This document shows, piece after piece, positions 17,423 through 25,951 of a stretch of 54,542 nucleotides of DNA (its first letter is position 1; every line of letters starts with the position of its first letter). The notes beneath the pieces are model-generated. The model saw nothing but the letters and a program-made list of their open reading frames with translations, did no database searches and was not told where the DNA came from. Origin of the DNA: Verrucomicrobiota bacterium JB023 (GTDB lineage: Bacteria; Verrucomicrobiota; Verrucomicrobiia; Verrucomicrobiales; Akkermansiaceae). Location of the stretch: positions 1-54,542 of the forward strand of contig JAUTCR010000019.1 of NCBI GenBank assembly GCA_030673895.1, written 5' to 3'. The position numbers and the translations under genes were made by a program.

Positions 17423-19579
17423 ATGACTGAACTACCCTTGCTCTTGGGGATCGTCGGCACCTGCTGGTTGCCGGGACCGACTCATAGTGATGCCACCGAA
17501 GGTTTCGAAGTCGATACCTCGTCCCGTAATGAGGTGTTATCGTTTTATAATTCAATCTACCTCTCGTCCTCGGACTATCGCGACCATATTGGCTGGGAAG
17601 GGGATTATTCGATTTGCCGAGCCGGGGGCACATCGGTCGAGTTCAACAACGACGTCAAGCGGAGGCTGAACTTCTATCGGGCCATGGCCGGGGTGCCGGC
17701 CGATGCCAGGCTGAATGAGGGGGCCAAGGTGGTCATTGATGGAGATGATTCCTATAAGCCCAATGCCAACACGACCCGCCAAGCTGCTGCTGAAGCCGCC
17801 GCGCTCATGGTGAGCTGGCAAGGGGATGTCAGCCATAATCCGGGGACCAATTGGTTCTGCTGGTCGCGAGCCGCTTGGAATGCCGCGAACAAAGGGGCGC
17901 TCTCCCTTGGCTTTTTCGGTCCGGAGGCCATTGATGCCTATGTGCGGGAGAATGATCCGACCAGCCTCTCGATATGGAACACGGAGGTGGGGCACCGGCG
18001 CTGGATCCTTTATCCGGCCGCGACGGAATTCGGGAGCGGCGACGCGCCGGGCTACGTGACCCAACGGCCCGCCAACGTGCTGTATGTGCTACCTGGCGAT
18101 GAGCAGGTTCTCCAGCCCGCCAGTTTCACAGCCTGGCCACCGGTCGGCTACTGTCCCGATCATCTTTGCCCCTTGCTTTGGTCTTTGGCCTATCCTGGCG
18201 GAGACTTTGCAAACGCGACCGTCCGCGTCGAGGATGCCGAAGGGCGTGCTCTGGCTATCGATGTCATGCCCTCAACGCAAAATTACGGCGACAACGCCAT
18301 CGTGTGGCGGATGCCTGAGGGTGTCCTGGAGCCGACGGCAGGGTCGGATCGGACTTATCAAGTCGTGGTCACCGGCATCGGCGGAAACGGTCCTTCCAGC
18401 TTCAGCTACGAGGTGACTCTCTTCGATGTGAATACGCTCGGAGAGGATTGGACCATGGGCGGGGCAACCGATCCTCCGCTGAGCGGAGCCAACTACTTTT
18501 TCGAGCCCGTGCCCGGGGCCGAGGAATATCGCTTCGAGGTGAGCCAACCCACGGAGGCCAATTGGACGGAAGGGGCCGAAAATGGGACTCTCTCCCAGAT
18601 CATCGATGGGACCAGTCCGGTTTACGATCTGTCCTCTGGAAGTCATTCGAAATCCGGGAACCGCAGTTTCCGCATGGCCTTTCCCGAGGGCAACGAACAG
18701 AATGAGGACCAGAGCTTCACCATCGACCGGCTGATTATTCCAAGTGCCAACACGAAGCTCAGCTATCATTACCGAAGGGGCTGGATGGTGAACACCACGA
18801 CCTTGACGGTGGAATACTCCAGCGATGGCAGTTCCTGGACGACCGTGGACACCATCAACGGTCGGACTGGGAAGACCGACTCGGGTTTCACAAATCGCAA
18901 CGTGACCTTGCCGCATGGGAGTGCGCTACTCGTGCGCTTCCGCCTCAGCCATCCCAATGACGCGGTGGATTATGGCCTGAGCGGCACCTCGTCCAATTCG
19001 AACCACGGCATCTTCATCGACCAAATCACGACCAGCAACGCCTTTGAGCCGGCGAATCTCAACGTCACCAGTCTGCCTGCGGATGCTCTTTTTGCTCGCT
19101 TCGACGAAGCGACGGCGGGGCAGAGCCTCGAGGTGGGCGAGGACTTTACTCTCAACCTCAAGGCTGTGATCGGAGGCAAGGAATATGCGACGGATGAGGT
19201 CCTTGCCGTGCAGGTCGCGCCGGCAGCGGAGGAAGGCTTCACCGATTGGCTCGCGTTCGATTACCCACTCTTGAGCGGAGAATTCACTGACGATTACGAC
19301 GGCGATGGCCTAGCCGACGGGCTTGAATATGCGGTCGGGACTGATCCTCTCCAGCCGGACGCCGGACTCGCGCTGCAAACAGAGGCGGAAGGGGGAGAGC
19401 TCTGCCTTGCCCTGCCGATCGACCCGCGCGGCGGCGTCAACTACAGCGGTGAGTGGTCTTCTGATCTGGACGAATGGTTTCCCTTGGAGGGGAATTTCGA
19501 AGAAGGCCTCTTCATTCTGAAGCACAGGTTTGAGGGCAAGCAGTGTGGTTATCTGCGGTTGAAGGTGAGCGAGCCCTGA
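17423..19579 (+). CDS. Secreted CAP (SCP-like) domain protein with C-terminal beta domains
   Basis: Residues about 30-225 of this 718-residue protein resemble the CAP/SCP superfamily: VLSFYNSIYLSS, RRLNFYRAMAGVPADARLNE, and the EVGHRRWILYP segment holding the conserved Glu and His of the CAP cavity. A middle region (about 360-550) holds a jelly-roll-like domain (SFRMAFPEG, LSYHYRRGW, LTVEYSSDGSSW). Near the C-terminus is a calcium-binding-like DYDGDGLADGLEYAVGTDP motif, as in thrombospondin type 3 or dockerin-like loops, then a short strand-rich tail (YSGEWSSDLDEWFPL) seen in other secreted proteins of this phylum. The N-terminus is only weakly signal-peptide-like. A G-rich stretch before the ATG at 17423 may be its ribosome-binding site. 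The enzymatic activity of the CAP domain is unknown. Confidence 0.75.
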   Translation: MTELPLLLGIVGTCWLPGPTHSDATEGFEVDTSSRNEVLSFYNSIYLSSSDYRDHIGWEGDYSICRAGGTSVEFNNDVKRRLNFYRAMAGVPADARLNEGAKVVIDGDDSYKPNANTTRQAAAEAAALMVSWQGDVSHNPGTNWFCWSRAAWNAANKGALSLGFFGPEAIDAYVRENDPTSLSIWNTEVGHRRWILYPAATEFGSGDAPGYVTQRPANVLYVLPGDEQVLQPASFTAWPPVGYCPDHLCPLLWSLAYPGGDFANATVRVEDAEGRALAIDVMPSTQNYGDNAIVWRMPEGVLEPTAGSDRTYQVVVTGIGGNGPSSFSYEVTLFDVNTLGEDWTMGGATDPPLSGANYFFEPVPGAEEYRFEVSQPTEANWTEGAENGTLSQIIDGTSPVYDLSSGSHSKSGNRSFRMAFPEGNEQNEDQSFTIDRLIIPSANTKLSYHYRRGWMVNTTTLTVEYSSDGSSWTTVDTINGRTGKTDSGFTNRNVTLPHGSALLVRFRLSHPNDAVDYGLSGTSSNSNHGIFIDQITTSNAFEPANLNVTSLPADALFARFDEATAGQSLEVGEDFTLNLKAVIGGKEYATDEVLAVQVAPAAEEGFTDWLAFDYPLLSGEFTDDYDGDGLADGLEYAVGTDPLQPDAGLALQTEAEGGELCLALPIDPRGGVNYSGEWSSDLDEWFPLEGNFEEGLFILKHRFEGKQCGYLRLKVSEP

Positions 19580-19639
19580 TGGCGTTAAAGTTCGCTTCCC
19601 GGTCTTGCGCGACCGGCAGGGTGGGTTTAATTGCGGGAC

Positions 19640-20245
19640 ATGAAGCCTGCCGCCCTGCTTCTTCTTGCCGCCTTGTCTCTCTCTTCCTGCCGGAAGTCGG
19701 GTGACGAGGTCGCTGTGGAAGAGACCCGCCCCCTGAGCACGATGGATGAATCGCCCAAGCTGAATGCAACCAGCAGCGAGCGGTTTCTTCCCCCCGACCT
19801 GCAGCAGCAGATGCCGGAGATGCCGGAGGCGGAAGGCAATTGGTCCTACGATCTGCCGGCAGGCTGGCGGGATGCGGGACCTCGCATGATGAGGGAGATC
19901 AACCTGGCCTTTGGCGAGGGAGGAGAAGCTTATGTCAGTCTCTCGGGCGGAACCTTGCAGGACAATGTCGACCGCTGGTATGGGCAATTCGGAGCCGAGC
20001 CACAGGCGGTGGAGACCCTGCCTCGCATTGAGATGCTCGGCGGCGAAGCAATCGTCATCGAGGCACAGGGCACCTACAGTCCCGGGATGGGGCGGCCAGC
20101 CAAAGAGGGGCAGGCCTTGTTGGGGGCCATGATCGTCAAGGATGGCCGGATTGCGACGCTCAAACTGACCGGTCCGGCGGATGAGGTGGCATCCCAGCGG
20201 GAGGCGTTTCTCCAATTTGCGGCCAGCCTGAAACAAGGTGAATGA
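19640..20245 (+). CDS. Predicted lipoprotein of unknown function
   Basis: This 201-residue protein starts with MKPAALLLLAALSLSSC, a clear lipoprotein signal with lipobox LSSC. A Pro/Glu-rich linker follows, then a globular domain (about 65-200) with WSYDLPAGWRDAGPRMMREINLAFGEGGEAYVSL and a C-terminal DEVASQREAFLQFAASL helix, resembling periplasmic proteins that follow a Trp-containing YDLPxGW start. Just upstream of resB-ccsA, it may be co-transcribed and serve cytochrome maturation or another envelope task; this is an inference from position. A TTG at 19631 could be an alternative start. Confidence 0.75.
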   Translation: MKPAALLLLAALSLSSCRKSGDEVAVEETRPLSTMDESPKLNATSSERFLPPDLQQQMPEMPEAEGNWSYDLPAGWRDAGPRMMREINLAFGEGGEAYVSLSGGTLQDNVDRWYGQFGAEPQAVETLPRIEMLGGEAIVIEAQGTYSPGMGRPAKEGQALLGAMIVKDGRIATLKLTGPADEVASQREAFLQFAASLKQGE

Positions 20246-20282
20246 TTGGCCCCAATCGCACGTAATCTCAGCTCCTTAGTTG

Positions 20283-21530
20283 ATGGAATCTTCTGTAACC
20301 AAGACCGCGCGACGCAAGAGCCCCGCGCTGGCCGTGTTTGACTTTCTGGCGAGTCTGAAGCTTGCCACCGTTCTCCTCTTGCTCCTCTTCGTCCTCACCT
20401 GGTTGGCGACGCTGGAGCAGACGGTCAACGGCCTTCGCCCCATGATGTTGAAGTATTTCAACTGGAAGGAGTTGTTCTTTTTCCCAGAGATCGGACGGCC
20501 GTTCAATAACACCGGGGAAGAGCAGAAGGTGACCGTCTTCTTCCCCATGATCAGTGGATTCTGGCTGTGTGCTCTTTTTACCCTGAACTTGACCCTGGGC
20601 GGGCTGGTCCGCATCCGGAAGACGGCGCGGGTGGTGCCGGTCATTGTGAGCCACTTCTCCATTGTCTTCCTGATGGTGGCGGCAGGCGTGACCCACTTCA
20701 TGGAAGAGCGGGGAGCGCTGATGGTCTATGAAGGAGAGACGAGTAACGTGGCTCAGGATTATCACGAGCAAGTGATCGAGGTCTCGGAGTTTGCCAATGG
20801 CGCTGTCTCCAAGGTGCATCTCATTGAGGGCAAGCCCCTCACTAGCCTGAAGCCGGATGAGACCCGGATCTTCAAGATGGCCAACTTACCCTTCGACCTG
20901 AAGGTGAGCAATTTCATCGAAAACGCCCAGCCAATGCCTGCCATGATGCAGCCTCCAACCCAGGGGCAAGAAGTGGTGGACCGCTTCTGGCTGCGGGATT
21001 CTGGACCGATGAAGGAGACCGAGCTTCATCAGGCAGGCTGCTTCGTCGAAGTGCTGAGCAAAGAGGGCCAGCCGGTGGGCGAGAAAATCATCTTGGCTTC
21101 ACGCTCCAACTACCCGGCGACCGTCAGCTACGAAGGCCGGCCTTATCTCATTAATCTTCGCAAGAAGCTCTGGGTCTTGCCCTTTGCAGTGCAGTTGGAC
21201 GAATTCCGGGTGGAACGGGACCCCGGGACGAACCGGCCCGCGACCTTCGAGAGTGACGTCACCCGCCTCGATGGAGGCACGCGCGAAGAGGTGCATATTA
21301 AGATGAACGAGCCCATGCGCCGGGAGGGCTACACTTTCTTCCAGACCAACTGGGGACCACAGGATGAGGAAAATCCGGACCGCTACTATTCGGTCCTCGA
21401 GGTGGTAAAAAATCCGGCCGATCACTGGCCCTTGGCTTCGCTCATCGTGGTGATGGCGGGGCTGTGTTGGCAGTTCGGTGCAAGTCTGTTCCGCTTTATG
21501 AGCAAGTCAAAGAAGGAGGCAACGTCATGA
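20283..21530 (+). CDS. resB: Cytochrome c biogenesis protein ResB (Ccs1)
   Basis: This 415-residue membrane protein belongs to the System II cytochrome c maturation family. Helices are seen at about 20-45 (LASLKLATVLLLLLFVLTWLATLEQ, typical of ResB), about 95-115 and 125-145, then a large periplasmic domain with REGYTFFQTNWG (the ResB FxYYQS-like segment) and a final helix at about 385-405. With CcsA it exports and attaches haem to CxxCH apocytochromes. The ATG at 20283 was chosen; a TTG lies one codon upstream. Its stop overlaps the ccsA start (ATGA), so the pair is translationally coupled. Confidence 0.93.
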   Translation: MESSVTKTARRKSPALAVFDFLASLKLATVLLLLLFVLTWLATLEQTVNGLRPMMLKYFNWKELFFFPEIGRPFNNTGEEQKVTVFFPMISGFWLCALFTLNLTLGGLVRIRKTARVVPVIVSHFSIVFLMVAAGVTHFMEERGALMVYEGETSNVAQDYHEQVIEVSEFANGAVSKVHLIEGKPLTSLKPDETRIFKMANLPFDLKVSNFIENAQPMPAMMQPPTQGQEVVDRFWLRDSGPMKETELHQAGCFVEVLSKEGQPVGEKIILASRSNYPATVSYEGRPYLINLRKKLWVLPFAVQLDEFRVERDPGTNRPATFESDVTRLDGGTREEVHIKMNEPMRREGYTFFQTNWGPQDEENPDRYYSVLEVVKNPADHWPLASLIVVMAGLCWQFGASLFRFMSKSKKEATS

Positions 21531-23533
21531 AAACAAGTATCGGGCGCTGGATCGCATTCGCCCTCGCAGGAATCTTTCTGCTGGGACTCTTCGTGTATGG
21601 AGTGAGGGGCCTTTCGCCTCAAAAGACGGGACTGGTCATCGACGAGTATGAGGAGTGGTCTGACGAGGTCCTTGCTGCGGCTCGGGAGATTCCGGTGCAG
21701 GAAGGGGGACGGGTGAAACCTCTGGATACTCAGGCTCACTACGCGATGCTGAAGCTGCGTGGGGATCGGAAGATCAAGATCGAGAATGGGCAGGGCGAGA
21801 AGGTGGTCATCACCCCGATGGCGCTCATGCTGGACATGCTCTTCCGCCCGGAAATCGCGCATCGGCTGCCAGTCTTCCGCGTGGAGAATTCCGAGATTCT
21901 CGAAGCGGTCGGCTTAGAATTTCCCGATCGGGGGAAGCGAGACCGTTACAGCTTCGATGAACTGAAAGAAAAAATGTCCGCCTTCATGGAGCGCGCGGGG
22001 GACTTTCAAGCGCGCAAGCAGCGCCGGGAGACCCTGTCGCCTGTCGAGGAGCAGACCATCTCCCTCGCAAGTAATCTGCGCGACTATTACTATCTGACCC
22101 ACTACCTGGACTTTGCTCGTAACAAGGTCGAGCTGAGTGTGGTGGAGGGCGAGGGCAAAAAGGTGCCCATGTCGGTCGTGATGGCGGTGAAGGAGATGAT
22201 CGCGGAGGCGATCCGCGAGAGTCAGCAAAATGGAGAGGAACTCCCGACCCATGTGCAAGATTTCCTCGCCCAGATTCAACAAGCGACGATGAACTCGAGC
22301 TTCGGGCTCCATCCCTTCCCGCCCTATGCACGGGACGAGAAGGAGTGGTCGAGCGCGGGTGAGCTGCTGCAAGGCACGATCACGGGGCAAATCACCGAAG
22401 TGGGCAAAGCCATCGAGGATGTGAAAAGCCTCGAAACCCTTGTCGCGGCAGCGGGAGGGGGTGACTTCGCCAAAGAATTGAAAGCGTTCGGCGAACGGAC
22501 TTCGGCAAGAGCCAGCGAAGGCGAGATGCGTCCTCTCCGTTGGGAACTTTCCTATCAGAAGGCCGGCTGGATCAAGAATGCGCTCTACTGCTTTGGCTTT
22601 GGCACCTTGGCCGCTCTCTTTTCCCTTCTCGCTCCCAAGACGAAAGCGAGTTCGATTCTCCGGCTCACGGTTTGGATTCTGACTTCCGCTGGCCTCCTGC
22701 TGTTCTTTGCCGCGATTGTTCACCGCTATCTTGTGGTGCTCCGGCCTCCGGTCACCACGCTTTACGAGACCATTCCATTCATCACCGCCTGTTCGGTCGC
22801 GGTGGCTCTTTTCGTCGAAGGGATCACGCGCCGGGGGCTGGCTCTTGGCGTGGCACCCGTCCTCGGTTTGGGCGGCGCGGTGCTGGCCTTGGTTTTCGAG
22901 GTGAGCAATGCCACGGATTCGCTCGACCCCTTGGTTGCCGTTCTGCGTTCCAATTTCTGGCTGACGACCCATGTATTGACCATCACCTTTGGCTACGCGG
23001 CGGGTCTGCTCGCGGCGGCCTTCTCCGCGGTTTACATTCTCTGTCGCCTGCTGGGCCTCGATCGCGAGTCACCGGATCTGCGGCGGACTCTGACCCGCAT
23101 TAGCTATGGGGTGGTTTGTTTTGCTCTCCTGCTCTCCATGGTGGGCACGATTCTTGGCGGGATCTGGGCTAACTATTCCTGGGGGCGCTTCTGGGGCTGG
23201 GATCCCAAGGAGAACGGGGCGCTGATGATTGTCTTGTGGACGCTGGTGATCCTTCACGGTCGCTTCGCGGGATTACTCCGGGAATGGGGTATCCATCTGG
23301 CGACGGTCTTCCTCGCCATCGTGGTCACCTTTTCCTGGTTTCACGTCAATATGCTGGGCACCGGCCTCCATTCCTATGGATTCATGGAGGGGAAGAATAA
23401 GATCTTCTTCTTCTACGGCGCGATCTCCGCGCTCATGCTCACCGGCTTCATCGGCTCCCTTGTGCTCGACCGGAAGCCTCGCAAGAAGAGCGAGACGGAC
23501 GATCTCTCCCCGGCGAAGCCGCAGGAGGCTTGA
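21527..23533 (+). CDS. ccsA: Cytochrome c biogenesis protein CcsA (ResC) with long N-terminal domain
   Basis: The C-terminal half (about 350-650) of this 668-residue protein is the CcsA/CcmC-type multihelix core with the haem-binding WWD signature WGRFWGWDPKENGALMIVLW and periplasmic His residues. The N-terminal 330 residues hold one signal-anchor helix and a periplasmic domain starting IPVQEGGRVKPLDTQA, the form seen in long CcsA proteins of several phyla. Start at the ATG at 21527: AAGGAGG lies a few bases upstream and the ATG overlaps the resB stop. It would hand reduced haem to apocytochromes such as the five-haem protein at 7994-9967. Confidence 0.93.
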   Translation: MKTSIGRWIAFALAGIFLLGLFVYGVRGLSPQKTGLVIDEYEEWSDEVLAAAREIPVQEGGRVKPLDTQAHYAMLKLRGDRKIKIENGQGEKVVITPMALMLDMLFRPEIAHRLPVFRVENSEILEAVGLEFPDRGKRDRYSFDELKEKMSAFMERAGDFQARKQRRETLSPVEEQTISLASNLRDYYYLTHYLDFARNKVELSVVEGEGKKVPMSVVMAVKEMIAEAIRESQQNGEELPTHVQDFLAQIQQATMNSSFGLHPFPPYARDEKEWSSAGELLQGTITGQITEVGKAIEDVKSLETLVAAAGGGDFAKELKAFGERTSARASEGEMRPLRWELSYQKAGWIKNALYCFGFGTLAALFSLLAPKTKASSILRLTVWILTSAGLLLFFAAIVHRYLVVLRPPVTTLYETIPFITACSVAVALFVEGITRRGLALGVAPVLGLGGAVLALVFEVSNATDSLDPLVAVLRSNFWLTTHVLTITFGYAAGLLAAAFSAVYILCRLLGLDRESPDLRRTLTRISYGVVCFALLLSMVGTILGGIWANYSWGRFWGWDPKENGALMIVLWTLVILHGRFAGLLREWGIHLATVFLAIVVTFSWFHVNMLGTGLHSYGFMEGKNKIFFFYGAISALMLTGFIGSLVLDRKPRKKSETDDLSPAKPQEA

Positions 23534-23638
23534 TATCGCCTTCAGCGTCGTTTCCGCCTTGGGTCGAAGTCTCTCCAGCTAGCGGGGTGCCAGTGATTTG
23601 TATTGGGTCGCGGGCTTCCTTGCGCTTGCATTGGGGCT

Positions 23639-25120
23639 GTGAACTTGAGGCTTCTGTCCAAGGTCCTGGGCTTGCTGCTCTCGTTGGAGAGCCTCGCCTT
23701 GGTGGCTTGTGCTCTATTTGCGGTGTATGACGATGGACTGCGTTCGTCGGCTTCCGGAGCATTGTTCTTCGCCGCGCTCACGGCCCTACTGATTGGTTTG
23801 TTCATGGTCTATCTCGGCCGGGGGAAGTTCGATCGCGTGCCTCGCCGGGAGGGGGTAATGATTGTGGGCTTCGCTTGGTTGGTCTCAGGACTCATCGGGG
23901 CGGTCCCGTTCGTTTTGGCGGAGCCCGGGCTCACTTGGCCCGAGGCTTTTTTTGAGTCTCTCTCCGGACTGACCACGACAGGATCGACCGTCATTACCGA
24001 TCTGGAAGCTTGGCCCCGCGCCATCCTCCTCTGGCGCTCGGTCTCCCAATTCTTGGGCGGCCTGGGTATTCTGGTTCTCTTCGTCGCTCTGCTGGCCACC
24101 TTGGGAGCGGGGACGAAGTCGCTTTTTCGAAACGAATCTTCCTTTCAGGCTTCCGAAGTCTCCCATGCCAAAATTCGCGACACCGCCATTTTGCTTTGGA
24201 GAATTTACCTCGGGCTCACCGTGGTTTGTATCCTCGGTCTCAAGGTCCTCGGGATGAATTGGCTCGATGCCATCAGCCATGGGCTCACCTGCGTCTCGAC
24301 GGGTGGCTTCTCCACCCGGAATGAAAGCGTGGGCTACTACTCAGGATGGGAGACGGGCCTCGCCATCGAGATGTGGATCATCCTTTTCATGATTCTCGGG
24401 AGCTTGAGCTTCCTGGTCTACGTGGTTCTCCTCAGGCGCAATTGGCAGCGCTTTCGTCGGGAGGAAGAGGGGAAGTGGTATCTGATCCTGATTGCGGCGG
24501 CGGTGCTCGTCATCACCGCCTTGAGATGGGGGATGGAAGGGGACGACGCGGGCGCCAGCCTGCGGGGCGTAATTTTCACCGTCGTGTCCATCATCTCCTC
24601 TACCGGCTATGGCACGGTGGACTTCGAGGTCTGGCCGGTCAGCACCCACTTTGTCCTCATGGGACTGATGTTGGTGGGTGGTTGCGCGGGGTCGACGGCC
24701 GGAGGGATGAAGGTCAGCCGCCTCCTGCTCCTCATGCGTTCCGCGCACCAGGAGATCGTGCAGGCCTTCCGACCGAATCAGATCTTCCGCATGCAGGTGA
24801 ATGGTAATTCCATCGACGATCGCGGGCGCGCGCAGACCATTCTATTCGTGGCGCTTTTCTTTCTTCTCGCCCTTTTTTCTATGCTCGTGGTGTCGATTCT
24901 GGAGGCGAGACATGGTCTTGATTTTGAGACCTTGGTTTCCTGCGTGGTGACGACCTTGGGCAATACGGGCCCGGGCTTTGGCGAGGTAGGACCCACCGAT
25001 AACTTCGCCGAACTCCGGCAGGGGACTCTCGTTTACCTCGGGCTCCTGATGGTCATGGGTCGACTGGAGCTGTTCGCGTTCCTCGTTCTCTTCGTGCCCG
25101 CGGCGTGGCGCAAATATTAA
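23639..25120 (+). CDS. trkH: TrkH/KtrB-type potassium transporter subunit
   Basis: This roughly 493-residue membrane protein has the four-fold M-P-M arrangement of Trk/Ktr transporters. Selectivity-loop segments visible are SLSGLTTTGSTV, GLTCVSTGGFSTRN, IISSTGYGTVDF and VTTLGNTGPGFGEVG, each with its key Gly. VGGCAGSTAGGMKVSRLLLL is also characteristic of TrkH. It would take up K+ together with a TrkA-like regulator not in this window. The GTG at 23639 was chosen because the protein then starts VNLRLLSKVLGLLLSL, a normal TrkH beginning; the frame is open from 23603. It converges on lipB. Confidence 0.94.
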   Translation: MNLRLLSKVLGLLLSLESLALVACALFAVYDDGLRSSASGALFFAALTALLIGLFMVYLGRGKFDRVPRREGVMIVGFAWLVSGLIGAVPFVLAEPGLTWPEAFFESLSGLTTTGSTVITDLEAWPRAILLWRSVSQFLGGLGILVLFVALLATLGAGTKSLFRNESSFQASEVSHAKIRDTAILLWRIYLGLTVVCILGLKVLGMNWLDAISHGLTCVSTGGFSTRNESVGYYSGWETGLAIEMWIILFMILGSLSFLVYVVLLRRNWQRFRREEEGKWYLILIAAAVLVITALRWGMEGDDAGASLRGVIFTVVSIISSTGYGTVDFEVWPVSTHFVLMGLMLVGGCAGSTAGGMKVSRLLLLMRSAHQEIVQAFRPNQIFRMQVNGNSIDDRGRAQTILFVALFFLLALFSMLVVSILEARHGLDFETLVSCVVTTLGNTGPGFGEVGPTDNFAELRQGTLVYLGLLMVMGRLELFAFLVLFVPAAWRKY

Positions 25121-25151
25121 GCCGCTGCTCACAAGCAGGATCGCCCTCGCG

Positions 25152-25796
25152 TCACGCCTCGCCAGTCGAATCCTGCTGGAGCGCTTTCTCGAGAAATGAG
25201 GGATAGGCTCGCATCACCTCAGTCATTGCGGGCACTTTGGGATTCTCGGACTGCATGGAGGTCATGCGGACGCCATCCAGCCCACAGGGCGTGATGGCTT
25301 GGAAGGGGGGCAGTGCTTCCGGGGTCACGTTGAGCGCGAAGCCGTGCCAAGTCACCCACTTCTTCACTCCGACTCCGATGGAGGCCAGCTTGCGATCCTC
25401 GACCCAGATACCAGTGAGTCCCTCCCTGCGGACGGCGGGGACATCGAAGTGTTGGCAAAGTAGGATGAGTGATTCCTCCAAGTCACGGAGGTAACGATGG
25501 AGATCTTGCCCAAATGGTCTCAGATTGATGATTGGATAGCCGACCAATTGCCCGGGACCGTGATACGTCGCTTGCCCTCCGCGCGAGATCTCGAAGACGG
25601 GATGAGGGAGGTGGTCCCGGTTCGCGAGAGAGCTTTGATCCCGGGTCCGGCCGATCGTGTAAACCGGGGCATGCTCGAGTAGTAGGAGGGTGTCTTCACC
25701 CTGTCCGGTCACCCGCTTTTGTAGAATCTCACCTTGGATGGCGAGTCCCTCCTCATAGTCGACCTCCGAGCCGAGTTGCTTGACCTCCAGATTCAC
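25152..25796 (-). CDS. lipB: Octanoyltransferase LipB
   Basis: This 214-residue protein transfers octanoyl groups from ACP to lipoyl domains, for example those of SucB encoded at 34295-35689. Motifs are RGGQATYHGPGQLVGYP (72-88), RKLASIGV with the catalytic Lys136, HGFALNV and TPCGLDGVRMTS with the acyl-accepting Cys171. The length is normal. lipA, the usual partner, is not adjacent. Confidence 0.96.
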   Translation of the reverse strand: MNLEVKQLGSEVDYEEGLAIQGEILQKRVTGQGEDTLLLLEHAPVYTIGRTRDQSSLANRDHLPHPVFEISRGGQATYHGPGQLVGYPIINLRPFGQDLHRYLRDLEESLILLCQHFDVPAVRREGLTGIWVEDRKLASIGVGVKKWVTWHGFALNVTPEALPPFQAITPCGLDGVRMTSMQSENPKVPAMTEVMRAYPSFLEKALQQDSTGEA

Positions 25797-25951
25797 TCCC
25801 CACCACTAGCACTGCCCCTGCTACCGGGAAAGCCCCGGCGCAGAGATTATCGAACGAATTCGTCCCGCAATCGTTTGCTTTCTTGGAAAGGGGGGAATTG
25901 CCGGATGACCGACAGGCCTCTTCGCCCGACAGGTTGCGGTCCGAATCGTCG